Below, one piece after another: positions 23,569 to 34,671 of a stretch of DNA of 64,000 bases (position 1 is the first letter of the stretch; every line of letters starts with the position of its first letter). The DNA is taken from NCBI GenBank assembly GCA_026225945.1, contig JAMJFZ010003581.1, positions 3,624,501 to 3,688,500 of the forward strand, written 5' to 3'. Position numbers and translations under genes: made by a program. Origin of the DNA: Cricetomys ansorgei (lineage: Eukaryota; Chordata; Mammalia; Rodentia; Nesomyidae). The notes under the pieces were generated by a model. It was not told where the DNA came from. It saw nothing but the letters and a program-made list of their open reading frames with translations, and did not search any database.

Positions 23569-24254
23569 CATGTGTTGCTAGAAGTAATGGATGGTTATTG
23601 AGAAGGTAGGCAAAGGGCTGAACTAGTCTAGTGAGAAAGTAATGATTCACAAGGATGAATGTCCTAGGAGAATTTATGGAAGGTGAAAGGGGCATTTGTT
23701 TTCTCTGCAACTACACCATTGAGCACTAGCCAAGGTGCTTACCACCGACTGGCAGTTATGGTGTTGGAATTGTGTCTGAACACTGTGACATGAGCTGCAC
23801 TGACTGTCTCTTACTCTTAAAGTCTGAGGATTATCCCTGTGGGAGAGAAGGAATGTTGATGGAATTTCAAGTGCCTGTTTTCAGAGTGAAATCACTGGAA
23901 AATCTTGACAACATAACAAGCTGGACGGAGAGAGTGATTTTTCACGACTGTATCTCTTCTCTCCGAGGTGGTGGTCTTCCCAGTAATTGCAGGGAGAGGA
24001 AGAAAACATTCGGAGAAAATGGATTTTTCAAGTGAAGGTAAAATTGCATCAAAATCACACTGCTTTGGGGCAGCACCAGCCCAAAGTATGGAGAAAGGTT
24101 TGGATGTGTTTGAGATCTTAGCAGCATTTATGAATGCTTACTTGATGCTTAGAGATTTGATAATGTGGCCTTAACTAGCTCTATGCATCTCTGTGTGACT
24201 CACTCCTTGGGGGCTAAGTGACCACAGATGAGGAAGGAGAGATAAAGCAAATCA
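23071..24254. other. no gene seen; (TG)n at 23521-23566
   Basis: Unique sequence with one dinucleotide array of about 45 bp. Confidence 0.5.
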
Positions 24255-24345
24255 GTGTTTGCACTGGATCTGATTCTCTACCTACTGCCTGTGTGACCTT
24301 AGTCAAGTCATTCAACATCTCTATAAGTACTTACATCAGAGGATG
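24255..24345 (+). mobile_element. MIR SINE fragment
   Basis: ctacctactgcctgtgtgac, cttagtcaagtcattcaaca and tctctataagtac match the MIR stretch gctgtgtgaccttgggcaag tcacttaacctctctgag. Confidence 0.65.
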
Positions 24346-24711
24346 TAAGTGCCTCAGATTTCCCAGACACATCATGCTGGCAGGGACCCACGTGGCTAGG
24401 AAGACTGAGGTCCGTGCAGCTAAGCCAAACATGCTTCTGGGTGCACCACTGCAGTGCACAGTACCAGCTGGGGAACAGCAGCAGCAGCCGCAGTGGCCCA
24501 GACTCGTCTCCAAGGCCACTGGGGCTCAGCCGAGCCACCAAGGTGTGGGGCTGCAACTGGGGCATGCAGCTGGAGGAGGTTTACACCATGGACTCAGGAA
24601 CTGTGGTGTTTGACGAAGTATTTATTACCTTGTACTTTTTGCACAGCTGTCTCATGTTCTGAGAGTCATATTTACACATTTCTTCCTCCCATAATAGTCC
24701 TTTAAAAAGCA
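24346..24711. other. GC-rich patch with overlapping open frames, no family recognised
   Basis: 24440-24610 is clearly richer in G+C than its surroundings. It is open in several frames, for example plus 24414-24662 (82 codons) and plus 24218-24613 (131 codons, beginning inside the MIR). Composition in the first frame is protein-like (Ser/Gly/Arg then WGCNWGMQLEEVY), but I recognise no family. A retrocopy fragment or chance are both possible. Confidence 0.2.
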
Positions 24712-24867
24712 GTTTTATTGAGGTCTAGCTGACATTTCAGACAATTCATCCACTTAGCATTTAATATCCAACAGTTTCAGAATATCCTAGAATTGTGTAA
24801 CTATCACTGCACTCAATTTAAAATATTTTATTGTACATTTTAAGTAAGCTACTGCATTTCAAAATTT

Positions 24868-25083
24868 TAAAGGATTTATTTGTTTTTAGGTGCACGTGTG
24901 TTTACCTGCATTTATGTATGTATACCATGTGCACACAGCGCCCACAGAGACCATAAGAGGCAGTGGGTATCCTGGAACTAGAGTTTCAAGTGGTTGGGAG
25001 CTGCTCTGTGGGTGCTAGGAACTGAAATCTGAGTCCTCTGTCAGAGCAGAGTGCTCTGAAAGGCTCAGCTGTCTCTTCAGCCT
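24868..25083 (-). mobile_element. B2/B3-type SINE
   Basis: aggatttatttgtttttagg, cgcccacagagaccataaga, ctggaactagagtttcaagt and agagcagagtgctctgaaag, ending ctcttcagcc, in reverse; inserted in the old L1. Confidence 0.85.
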
Positions 25084-25340
25084 CAATATATTGTGTTTCG
25101 AGACTACAGTCACAATGCTGTGCGTGGGTTGCTCAGAACGTACTTACTCCACAGTAACTAAACATCCCTACCCTTTAACCAGACCTCTCTTCGTTTTCCC
25201 CAACTCGTGGTTCCTAACAACAACCATTGTTTACTGAGAAAGTAAAATACATCATAATGGAGAAAAGAATGTTTCATTACCCTTAAAGGAAACCTCTACT
25301 ACATAGCTATTATCAATTTGATCGCCATACAGAGACTCTT

Positions 25341-25343
<3 letters not shown>

Positions 25344-25391
<48 letters not shown>

Positions 25392-25763
25392 TAGACACAC
25401 ACACACACACAGAGATAGAGAGACAGACAGACAGACACACACACATATACACACAGATAGACACACACACACATACACACACACAGATAGACACACACAC
25501 ACACAGAGATAGAGAGACAGACAGACAGACAGACACACACACACAGATAGACACACACACACACACAGAGATAGAGAGACAGACAGACAGACACACACAC
25601 ACATATACACACAGATAGACACACACACACATACACACACACAGATAGACACACACACACACAGAGATAGAGAGACAGACAGACAGACACACACACACAC
25701 ACACAGATAGACACACACACACAGAGATAGACACACACACAGAGATAGAGAGACAGACAGACA

Positions 25764-25798
<35 letters not shown>

Positions 25799-25836
25799 AT
25801 AGACACACACACACACACTCACACACTCACACACAC
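25344..25836. repeat. complex (CA)n / (GATA) / (GACA) higher-order array
   Basis: About 490 bp built of CA runs, agatagacac blocks and agacagacagac blocks. The block agagatagagagacagacag recurs at 25411, 25505, 25567, 25663 and 25741. The pair spacing 25411 to 25567 and 25505 to 25663 is 156-158 bp, so a unit of about 157 bp has itself been duplicated. Minus-strand frames (up to 194 codons) are Cys/Val repeats and not genes. Confidence 0.95.
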
Positions 25837-26100
25837 CTGCCCAACTAGAGGAAAGAACTAATCTACTTTCCTCTGCACACCTGCATGTCCTAGACATTTC
25901 CTGTCCTATGCACTTCTTTGTGTCTGGCTTCTTTCATGTAGCAGGCTGTTCTCAAGGTCCAGTATTTTTCAGAAACCGTTTCTTTCTTTCTTCTTCTGAT
26001 TTTTTTAATGACTGGTTTGAAATTCATAGCCCAATCGAGGTGACATAAAATCATATATGTCCTTCTTTATTGCCAAATGATATTTAGCTTGTGGTGAAAC

Positions 26101-28481
26101 TGGAGCTCGGTGAAGCAATGTGACCAGCTCTCTCTCATAAAGAACTGTGTAAACATGCGGAATCTGAACCTGCGCCTTCCCAGAATGCAACAGATACTGT
26201 CAGACAAGAGTTGCTCCCCTGAGTTCCCATCACAGAGAGCCTGTATGTCACAGCTTTGAATGACTTGCTTCACTTTCAAAGTGGAGGGAGGTAGACTCTG
26301 CTAAATTATTTTTCGCCGTGGTAGTCTTAGATGTCAACGAACAGATGGAAAATATTACATCAGACATGATGGACGTGATTTATGCAACCTATGGACCAAA
26401 TCAATAAAGCACACTGGGATAACAAGTTGAGATGGGGGAAATTAGCCACTTTAGTTTGGGCCAAGGAGATTTTATGTTGAGTGGGCTCAATGCAGAAAGA
26501 GATAGAAGTCTGAGATATTTCTGGACAAAGTGTTCAATCCTGCAACGTGGTAACATTGCTTTATGTTTACTTAAAACAAGAAAGTGTGGTCTAATTCCAG
26601 CAAAACTTTTATGAACCAGAAGTACAGTTTCCTTTAGAAGACAGAGGGGGCTATAATAATACCTGGATGTTGTCTTAAACTGATCGTGAAGGATGCTTTG
26701 CGTGCCAGTTTAAGCCACAGCAGAAGACAGTGCCTGGAAAGTACCATTACAGTCTCAGATCAGGGCGGCCGAGAAACTCGCTGGCTCCCACACGCTGAGA
26801 AAGTGATAGATTTAAACACAAAAGCGTATTCCTATGGCAACTTAAGTGTTCTGCTCTCTGAATGTAAGCACCGGCATGGTGCTGTCATACATGTTCAGTA
26901 AAGGTTCTGCTAAATGGCCACTACATGAGTCAGTAACTTGTGTGACTTGGGAGTTAATAGAAACTAGTTTCTATTCGATAAGCCAGCTAACCACTCAGAA
27001 AATGAAGTAGAATAGCAAACCTATGATTTTGGCTACAAATGCCATGACCTTAAAAAAATAAAGATCCCTGCATAGCATACCCATGATAGCATTTTGGTAT
27101 AAACATGCTGATGTTCCTGTTGCGAGCCCATGACCTCTATCAGCATCTTGGCTTGCCCAATACAATGTAGGTGGCAGCATCATATCACAATGTCAAAAGT
27201 TGTACCCACCCTGATCTAAATGAAACCAGATTAAAGAGGATACAAACCGTAAGGACAGAACAGCAGTCAGACCTTTCCAGCTCTAACACTGTGCAGGTAG
27301 GTTCTGATGCTGTAGTAGAAAACATCACTGTCACTCACACGGTTTTCCAGGGCAGCCTGTCGGGGGCGGGGGGAGTTTTTTCCTTCTCGGTGGTAACCAG
27401 GAGCAGCACGAGGAACAATCTGCCTTACTGTTGTTGCTCCCCCATCATGATGTCAGAGGATAAGGAAAGAGGATCAATATATACCCACATTGACCCTGTC
27501 ACCAGGACACACATCCTATTATCCCAGACTATGCTGGGCCATATGACCCAGCGTAACTACAGGGTTCTGCAAGGGGTGCAACGCCCAGCTCCACTGTTGC
27601 ACGGTAACTGTGCCAGAGACCGTGTAGACAGTCTTAAAGCTGAATAGAAAGTCTGTATTGCTGGCCGGTGACCTGCATGGGGAACTTGCCCAAATAATGG
27701 ACCCTGAGCTTTACAGCCCTTTGTTTATTTTTTTATGCAGAAAAAAAAAAAAAACATATCCTGCTTGACATTTCTTGGTGAGCAAGAATAGTTAGTGGGA
27801 AGTCAAACTACAGAAGCCAAAAGCACAAGGTTAATACGTTTAGGGGTTTTCTGGGATCCTGGAACTATTGGCAAGGTCTTTGATGGATTAAGTTTTAGTT
27901 TCCATTTTGGCAGGTATTAGAGTCTATGTGCTGGGTTCTAAGGTCAGAATGGTGCCTCCAACATGGTGTGAGTTGTGCTAAGGTCTGCGAACCTGTTACA
28001 CCACCAAAGGCATTTTTACTTTTATTATTTTGAAAGAAAAATAGTGATACAGAGCATGAAGGAGCAGTGCACAGACAGCCTACTGGGTACAGTTCAGACC
28101 TATCCCATTTGAATATAGTGGGGATAATGGTTGGCAGCAACTTAGAGCTGCTTGAGGCTCAGTTCCTTGTAAGAAGAATAAGATCTACATACACCGCAAG
28201 TTAGCTTGGAGCTCACCATTAAGCTAACCTTAAAATATGTATAGAGGCAGCTTCAGGCCAACTTCCAGATAACTGCTTTTGGTCATCCTCTAAAATTTGA
28301 AAGATAAAGTAGATGTTGGGCACAATGTCTGCATTGTCAATGGCAAATAGCTGAACAGTTAGATTTTCAAAATAGGAGGAAGGAAACAGAGAAAAAAAAT
28401 AGGTAGAAGCATCACATACAAATGAAATTAGACAATGACCCTAAAACAAACTGGATAACTTTAGGTTGTGTCTGCCTTGTT
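26101..28481. other. no supported gene; palindrome at 26956-26975; A-run at 27741-27754
   Basis: Mostly unique sequence. The longest non-repeat open frame of the window (plus 27171-27647, 158 codons) lies here. It shows no domain, signal peptide or codon bias I can defend, and its length is within what chance gives in 64 kb. AATAGAAACTAGTTTCTATT at 26956-26975 is a perfect 20-bp palindrome. Confidence 0.5.
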
Positions 28482-28566
28482 TCCTCCTCCTCCTCCTCCT
28501 CCTCCTCCTCCTCCTCCTCTTCCTCCTCTTCTTCCTTCTCTCTCCCTCCCTCATTCCTTCCTTCCT
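28482..28566. repeat. (TCC)n polypyrimidine array
   Basis: About 50 bp of TCC triplets followed by TTCC/CTTC repeats. Confidence 0.95.
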
Positions 28567-28718
28567 ATGTTTTGTTCCTAATGGCCTTTTAGAAGGATTA
28601 AGGCAGAGGAAATTTCCTTACTGTGCTGACTTGGCTAGGTTGAAATTTCCTGTTTTTAGGAGATGAAAAGTCTTTTGGGGAGGGGTATCTGTTTCCTCAA
28701 AGTTTCAGTTTGACTGAG

Positions 28719-29650
28719 TGTCTTGGTTACTTTCCTATTGCTGTAAAGAGACACCATGACCAATGTAGAATCGAATCTCACCCATGTGTGCGTCCCTGGC
28801 AATGGCTTTCCTTCTCCCAAGAAGCAGACATAGCTGGCCCACAGCTAGTCACCCCTAGGCAGGAAGCCACTTGGGGGAGCAGCATGTGGTCCTTACTGAG
28901 TATCCATCTGTCTTTGAGCTGACGAGCACAGGAACTTGGGAACAGCCATCAGTGGGGCATTCTCCCTTTATTGCAGGGGTCATGGTGTATTTATAGGGTG
29001 CAGGCAGGGGAGGGTCATTGGTACCAGGGATGGAATCCATTGGTTAAGACAAGGATACTGGAGTAGCCTCATCTGCATGTGGAGCTCAAGTCTAAGCATC
29101 AAGGTCCTGCAAGAGAACCTTATCAGTAAATGGGCTCATCCCTAGGCTACGGCACAGATAAGCACCAACCAAGCCACGTTCCTTTGTTAATGACCTTCTG
29201 TGAAGCAGGCAGTATTTAATATTTAGCTGGGTTCTGGCCAGAGCTAAAAGTGAGGAGCAACCAAACTCCCACTGCTCTAAGGATGAGAAAATCCAGGATT
29301 CAAGGCATGCTTCAACTCACTCTTAGCTCTAGGATCGTCCTATAAGCCAAGGAAACATATAAAAGAGAACATTTAATTGGGAGCTTGCTTATAGTTTCAG
29401 AGGGTGAGTCCATGATCATCATGACAGGAAGACAAGCATGGAGTTGGACCAGTAGCTGAGAGCTTACATCTGATCCATAAGCAGAGAGAGGCTTTTGAAA
29501 CTTCAAAGCCCACCCAACCCACAGTGACACACCCCTCCAACAGGGCCATACCTCCTGATCCTTCTTAAACAGTACACCAACTGTTTAAGTACATCAACCA
29601 AATATGAAAATATATGAAGCTATTGGGGCCGCTCTCATTCAAACCACCAA
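28719..29650 (-). mobile_element. MaLR solo LTR split by another LTR
   Basis: The left part (28719-28763) is tgtcttggttactttcctat, tgctgtaaagagacaccatg, accaa. The right part (29351-29650) has acatataaaagagaacattt, aattgggagcttgcttatag, gtgacacacccctccaacag and ctctcattcaaaccaccaac. The parts rejoin correctly in the LTR consensus. Confidence 0.8.
28764..29344 (-). mobile_element. solo LTR, probably ERV2/ERVK class, nested in a MaLR LTR
   Basis: A 581-bp insertion. Read on minus, it contains a TATA-like ccctataaatacaccatgac followed closely by ctgcaataaagggagaatgc (AATAAA), the compact U3-R-U5 layout of an ERV2 LTR. It begins TG on plus and is flanked by gaccaa (28758-28763) and agccaa (29345-29350), compatible with an aged 6-bp duplication. 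No coding sequence is attached. Confidence 0.55.
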
Positions 29651-30727
29651 CTGCATGACATTTTAGTTCAAGGGATTCAAGTCTGGCTTGGCTAGTTTAT
29701 TGGAACCTAATTTAGGAGCTTGAATTAACACCATTCTTTAATTTTAAGGCTCTTCCACCCTTGAAGAACACAACAGGACATATTAGCGTTACTCAGCCTC
29801 GACACATTCTCTATACATTGAGGTATATGACCACACATTCTTTGATATGTTATTGATATGTTGCCTGAAAGCAAATGCTCAAAACTTGAGAGACTTCGAC
29901 ACACTTATGATGCTGCTGTTATGACCATCAGAAATGTAATACTACCAAGATAATAATAGGGAGCATGCTCTTTAGTAAGAAACCCCATGAGTCTTGCCAA
30001 TCAAAAAGCTAGTTGATTCAAGAATGAGCTAGATGAAGAAGAATCTATTATTTCAACCTACAAGGTTGAAGTAAAAATCTACATGCACCAAGACGTACCA
30101 ACCATTGTCTACCCAGATCCCTCTTTGTTTACCCAGTAGGCAATCAAAAGCCTACTAATGAACCCAACTTTAGAAACAAAAGGTTTAAGAAGTCTATTGT
30201 GCAACTGTAGCCTTTGCAATAGTCTATTATAGAGCCTCTTATGATGGATAAATTCCTATCGCTTCATCCATTTACTTTAAGGCATGACAAGAGTTGGACA
30301 AATGGACTATCCAGAAGGGTTAATGCATTCCCTCAGCATTCTCTATCACCTTCTATACACAATAAGGGAAGTGAACCACTGTTATGTTTCTGGAACAACA
30401 CATTTACCAGTGAAATGGTTAGCCCATATTTGTCCTTGATCTTTCATCTCTCAAATGAGATTGCAGGTGTAAGGTAGACTGTAAATTTCACTATACCCTT
30501 CTGTTAGACAAAAGACTACCACATCAGTTCTATGGTTCAAGGACATATTGCTTGGAGAGGCATAAATAGCATTGCCGAGTCAGGAATCTGAGATGGTGTT
30601 AGCATGGGCTAAACAGTAAGTTAAGACCATTTAGTTTGGGTTCCAAACATGTCTTATAAAATTCTTGCTGGTCTTGATCTTTGTATCCCAATGACTGACT
30701 TAAAATGAAATCCTGAAGGTCTATAAA
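29651..30727. other. no gene or repeat recognised
   Basis: About 1.1 kb of unique sequence without a supported feature. Confidence 0.5.
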
Positions 30728-30912
30728 CTATAGCTCAGGAAGTGGGGTGAGACTTCACGCCTTCAAAGCCCAGCATCAGTAATGCTCTTCTTCCAAGAAG
30801 GCTACGTGTCCTGAATTAAATGTTCCATAGTATGCATGAACAGTGCCACCTGCTGGAGAATCCATTGCTCAAATACATGAGCCTATGAGGACATTTCTCT
30901 CTCAAACCCCAC
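30728..30912 (-). mobile_element. MaLR LTR, truncated
   Basis: ttcaaagcccagcatcagta, gtgccacctgctggagaatc, catgagcctatgaggacatt and tctctctcaaaccccaca match the left half of the reverse LTR. Confidence 0.7.
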
Positions 30913-31249
30913 AGCCTTCTTACATGGAAAATCTTATAGATTTAGAAATCCTGTGATAAAAATTGCAATTGAGTGGAATACTTCTATAAATGCTCAAATA
31001 ATCCATTAAGTTTATTGAGTAATACACATACTTTAACTTAGAATAATGTTATGGATTTTTCTTAGAATTTTCCCATCAAAATACCTTAGTTTTCTTGTTC
31101 CCATTATTACCTCTAGTTTTGCTAATTAGAATTTTCATCCTTAGCAACTTTAATTTCTTATTTAAAAAAAATCTAAACAGTAAGCCTTTTAAAACTGCTC
31201 TCTATCACCAATTTTGAGGTTAGTTTTAGAAGTATGTTTCCACACAAAA

Positions 31250-31640
31250 CAATTTTTGTTGATTATTATTTTTATTTGACAATTCCATACACAAATATAA
31301 TATATTTTGATCATCTCCATCCCTCCCTTCCCCTAACTCCAACTTCTATACAGTCTCCCCAATATCCTCCTTCTCAAGTTTATATTGTCTTGTGCTGCCT
31401 TTTTACACATAACCAGGAGACCACCCCCCCCATCTCACAATGATCAAAAACAAACATCACAGAGGTAAAGCCTCAAATCCAACAGTCAACACAAATTCCT
31501 TCCCCCTCTCTTCACTCTCATGGATGATAGATACAGAGGAATTTGTTCTCATACATTTCTCTCCTAGGCTAAACCCTCATCTTTGTGGCCTGATACAGCA
31601 ATAATGTACTGCTATCTGTAGTAAGCTTGTTTAACAAGCA
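31250..31640. mobile_element. probable L1 3'UTR-derived segment
   Basis: tttatttgacaattccatac, acaaatataatatattttga tcatc and the following C-rich cccttcccctaactcc stretch recur at rodent L1 3' ends (compare 18690-18790). Boundaries are unclear. Confidence 0.4.
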
Positions 31641-31717
31641 AATCTATCTTAAAAGTTTGTAATTAATAACTAGATTCAAAACACTTTTATTTTCTTTAAG
31701 TCAGTTAAACAGAGGTC

Positions 31718-32051
31718 TGCGGTGGTTTGCATAAGAAATGTCCTCCCTAGGCTTGAACATGGTCAGCAGTTGGTAGCGCTGTTTGGGAGGTGGTGCAGCA
31801 TTTGGTGGAGGAAGTATGTTAGTTGGAGTGGGTTTTGAGAGTAAACAGCCTCATCCTACTTCCAGTTCATTCTCCCTGCTTTGTGTTTGTTGCTCAAGGT
31901 ACGAACTCGCAGCTTCAGACTCCCGCAGCCCTGCTTCCCTGTCTGAATGGACTCCTACCCCTCTGGAACCATAAGCCAGAATAAACTCTTCCGTATATAA
32001 GTTGCTTTGCTCATGGTGTTTTATCACAGTGACAGAAAAGTAACTAATATA
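31718..32051 (+). mobile_element. MaLR solo LTR, complete
   Basis: tgcggtggtttgcataagaa, gttggtagcgctgtttggga, gaggaagtatgttagttgga, aatggactcctacccctctg, gaaccataagccagaataaa and atggtgttttatcacagtga, ending aaaagtaactaatata. Flanks aggtc (31713-31717) and agctc (32052-32056) suggest a 5-bp duplication with one change. Confidence 0.9.
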
Positions 32052-32957
32052 AGCTCCTTCATATATTTTAGTTCACTCACACGTACACATCCTACGTGTT
32101 GATGTACACAACCTAGAAATGCAGACAGAGGCAGCTCTTACAGTTCTCATTAATGTTCTTGATTTGTCTGGTTTTTAAAAGTTTGTCATATTCCTAAGTG
32201 TGGAAAAAAAAAAAAGCAGGCTAGAACATGAAGTCCTTGCAAATTCTGAAAGCCAAGGTTTGCATTTCACTTAGTAAGTGCACTTACTGACCGTTTATGT
32301 CTCATCCGGTCAGACATCTGAGGACTCCAGTTGGATCCAATCCAATTACTTATGGGACTCAATGCAATTATGGATCTACTTCAGCTTCTGCAGGGGCTTC
32401 CAATAGTCAGTACTCTCTTCACACTGCAAATGTGCCTCAGAATGAGACTCAAAAGCCAAAAGACAGAGGCCAAAAAGATTTGGTGCTCCCAATGCATACA
32501 GAGACCAATGCCAAGATGGAACTAATATCACAAGACTGAAGGACCCAAAGGGGTCAGTGGAGCCTCTCCTGCATCCCTCAAAGCTCCTGGGAGTTGTCTG
32601 AAATTTTGTTCTAGACCCTCATCTCTTCGAACAACTCTGAAATTGTTAGCAAATTACAGCAAACATGATTTCATAGCACTTGGTTTGATTTGCAATACTA
32701 GAAATGGATAACAGTGTGGATCCAAAACTGCAGACTGCCATACCCCAACACTTCACAGCGGGTTATATTTGTAGCCAAGAAAAAGAAAGCTGGTTACATG
32801 CGGGAAACAGAAGAGAGGCATGGAGCCTGATTGGTTACAGCTCACTCCTGTCTTATCTGGGCACTTAAGGATTGACTGAGAGGCAGCAAAACGTTCTAAG
32901 GGTGGGTTATGAAGTAGATTACAGTTCTCTGGTTCTTCATGAGTAGAGAAACCCTTA
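32052..32957. other. unassigned flank; small open frame at 32297-32539; promoter-like block on minus at 32700-32940
   Basis: An A-run lies at 32204-32215. The 80-codon plus frame 32297-32539 has a protein-like Ser/Thr/Gln/Asn-rich composition, but I recognise no family; it could be a fragment of a retrocopy or chance. On minus, a CCAAT box (32830-32834) lies 60 bp upstream of an AATATAA box (about 32761-32767), an arrangement seen in LTR promoters. Confidence 0.3.
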
Positions 32958-33080
32958 GGTCAATGTTCCTCAACCTGTGGGTCGCCAACTCTTTGGGGGT
33001 CAAAGGACACTTTCGCTGGGGTCATCTAAGACCATCTGTATATCAACTATTTACATTATGATTCATAACAGTAGTGACGT
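32958..33080. mobile_element. URR1 (hAT-Charlie) DNA-transposon fragment
   Basis: ttcctcaacctgtgggtcgc, ctttgggggtcaaaggacac and tttacattatgattcataac match the left half of the rodent-specific URR1 element. The right half is missing. Confidence 0.8.
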
Positions 33081-33694
33081 ACCAGCAGATCTGAGAAGAG
33101 CAAGGAGCAGAGTGTATCGTAAGTCCCTGCGCCCACACAGCTGATCTCTTCAGCCCAACATCAGTTCACAGAATTCAGCAAACCCAGACAAGCTCAGACT
33201 AACCCAGTTACTGTGCTGGGAGTTTCTGCGGCCATGCAAAGCTGTGGAACTCACAGACTCCTGAACTCAGAAGTCTAGATTAACATCTCCAAAGCACTCA
33301 GTCACTCCCGACTCATACCCTTCACCTTCAGAAAACTGGGGGCTCCTCAGGTAGTCCCATGGTGAACCCTCGATGCCACAACATACAGCCTGCTGACGGC
33401 CATTGGGCTTAATTATCTCCCTGCCCTCCATCTTCTGCCTCCGGAGTAAAGTATCTCCGTACAAGTCTGTGGACCTCTGCTGCCTTCTCCAGACTGCTAG
33501 TGAAGCTTCAAAATCAGTTCACTCGCAGGGAAGAGTGAGCTCTCTTGGAAGCTCTCACTTGTCTTCCAGAGATGCATGTCCTTGTTGGTAAGAAAAAGAT
33601 GAAGAAACAATTCTCAGCCTCAGGAGCTGAGACCATGACAGGGACGCGAAGAAGCCCAGAGAACAGCATGGACTACAAAGTCACTGTGAAACTA

Positions 33695-34599
33695 GAGGAG
33701 GTGAAGAGAACTTTTATTGGATACTGGAGTCTAAACGATAACACCGTTGTTTGTTGTTACAATTATATGTTCCCACGGGCAAGCTGGGTTTTCTCTCCAG
33801 AACCTCATGGCAAATATTCCACCGTCCTAAGACTTAAGTCACGTACTGGCGGGCGGTTATTTACGTGGCGTGATATCAGAGGTGCATTTCTACACGTGAG
33901 CAGAAGTACCATCTCTGTTGAACTATAATTAAAGAATCTTTGAGTCAAAAGAGTGGTTCTCCCTGAATTAAAATACAAATCGATGCCTCAATGTCTTTGA
34001 TGAACTATTCCGTACAGAGAAGCTGCTGCCCTGGGCACAGCAGGGGGCTGGTACGAATGTGGCACAGGGCCCCGCCCCCACGTGCCTCATAAAACTATCA
34101 TTTTACCCACACTTCTCAGCACAAGACATGTCTACAGTGACTGTCACTAACAAGCCTAAGAACTCCAACTTCTAGTTAAGAATCGTATTTTTAAAATAGA
34201 AAATGTCTAGAAGTCATTATTCGACTTTTCAGTATCCAAAAGTTTAAGAGTTGTTTTTTGTTTTTCAAAAAAGGAATTTTAAGTCTGTTGCCTTCCAGCG
34301 AATCTAATGTACCAACATTTCCGTTGGCATTCGAATGGCATGTCTACTTGAAGCTTTGCTACGGTTATATAGGAAACAAAATCCCAACTTTTTACCAACT
34401 TTAAAAAAAATCATTTGAACCCTTCCTGCAGACCCTGAATTGGGGTTTCTGTGTTCCTGAGAGGGAAATCGGATGCATGGTCTTCCGATATTCAACACAC
34501 GTGCAACTGGGACGTCTTCACGTCAAGGCACTGAGAGGATAGTCGCTGGATAACTTCACTCTTCTAGAAGGTTCTGGCCCTCTTGAGCCCCAGCAGATG
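33695..34599 (-). other. Cyp39a1: probable Cyp39a1 3'UTR
   Basis: This follows the stop codon on the minus strand and carries no recognisable transposon, in contrast with the sequence on either side. The only AATAAA on this strand before the repeat-rich flank is at 33713-33718, giving a UTR of roughly 900 bp. It contains a 13-bp inverted repeat at 34136-34148 (AGTGAC, 1-nt centre, GTCACT) and a few CpGs near 33840-33900. The exact end is inferred. Open frames inside it on either strand (for example 33545-33928 plus) look accidental. Confidence 0.55.
33713..33718 (-). terminator. Cyp39a1: candidate polyadenylation signal of Cyp39a1
   Basis: AATAAA on the minus strand (tttatt on plus), about 880 bp past the stop codon. 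It is the only canonical hexamer in the interval and I saw no ATTAAA. A GT-containing stretch follows downstream. Use is inferred. Confidence 0.5.
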
Positions 34600-34671
34600 T
34601 CAAGCTCTTCGTTTATATTCAATTCGGCATTTCCCATCTGGCTGGGGGATACCCAACAAGTGAAGAGAACT
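34600..34671 (-). CDS. Cyp39a1: Cyp39a1 last coding exon, with stop codon
   Basis: The coding part of the last exon is 72 bp: 23 codons and TGA (34600-34602). It reads SSLHLLGIPQPDGKCRIEYK and then R-R-A-stop. The HL.G.PQP.G.CRIEYK pattern is the C-terminus of CYP39A1. The acceptor is ctacttttag|agt, phase 0, matching the GC-donor exon. No frameshift is seen. The exon continues into the 3'UTR. Confidence 0.9.
   Translation of the reverse strand, partial: SSLHLLGIPQPDGKCRIEYKRRA

Larger units (their letters stand above)
24712..26100 (-). mobile_element. ancient L1 3' end, interrupted
   Basis: In reverse: ttttattgaggtctagctga cat, aattgtgtaactatcactgc, ttgctcagaacgtacttact, gttcctaacaacaaccattg and ttctttgtgtctggcttctt tca follow the mammalian L1 3' region (attgaggtataattgacat, ...ttgtgcaaccatcacc..., tggtaaccaccattctac, ...gtctggcttatttcac). 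A B2 (24868-25083) and a 490-bp CA-rich array split it. Confidence 0.65.

Noticed and set aside
25252..25897. Minus-strand frames of 175-194 codons rich in Cys, Val and Ser
   Set aside because: They are translations of the CA/GATA/GACA array and have no independent coding signal.
27171..27647. 158-codon plus frame in unique sequence
   Set aside because: Longest non-repeat frame, but no domain, no signal peptide and no splice context. Its length is compatible with chance in 64 kb of six-frame translation.
33545..33928. 127-codon plus frame
   Set aside because: It lies largely antisense to the probable Cyp39a1 3'UTR and shows no known domain.
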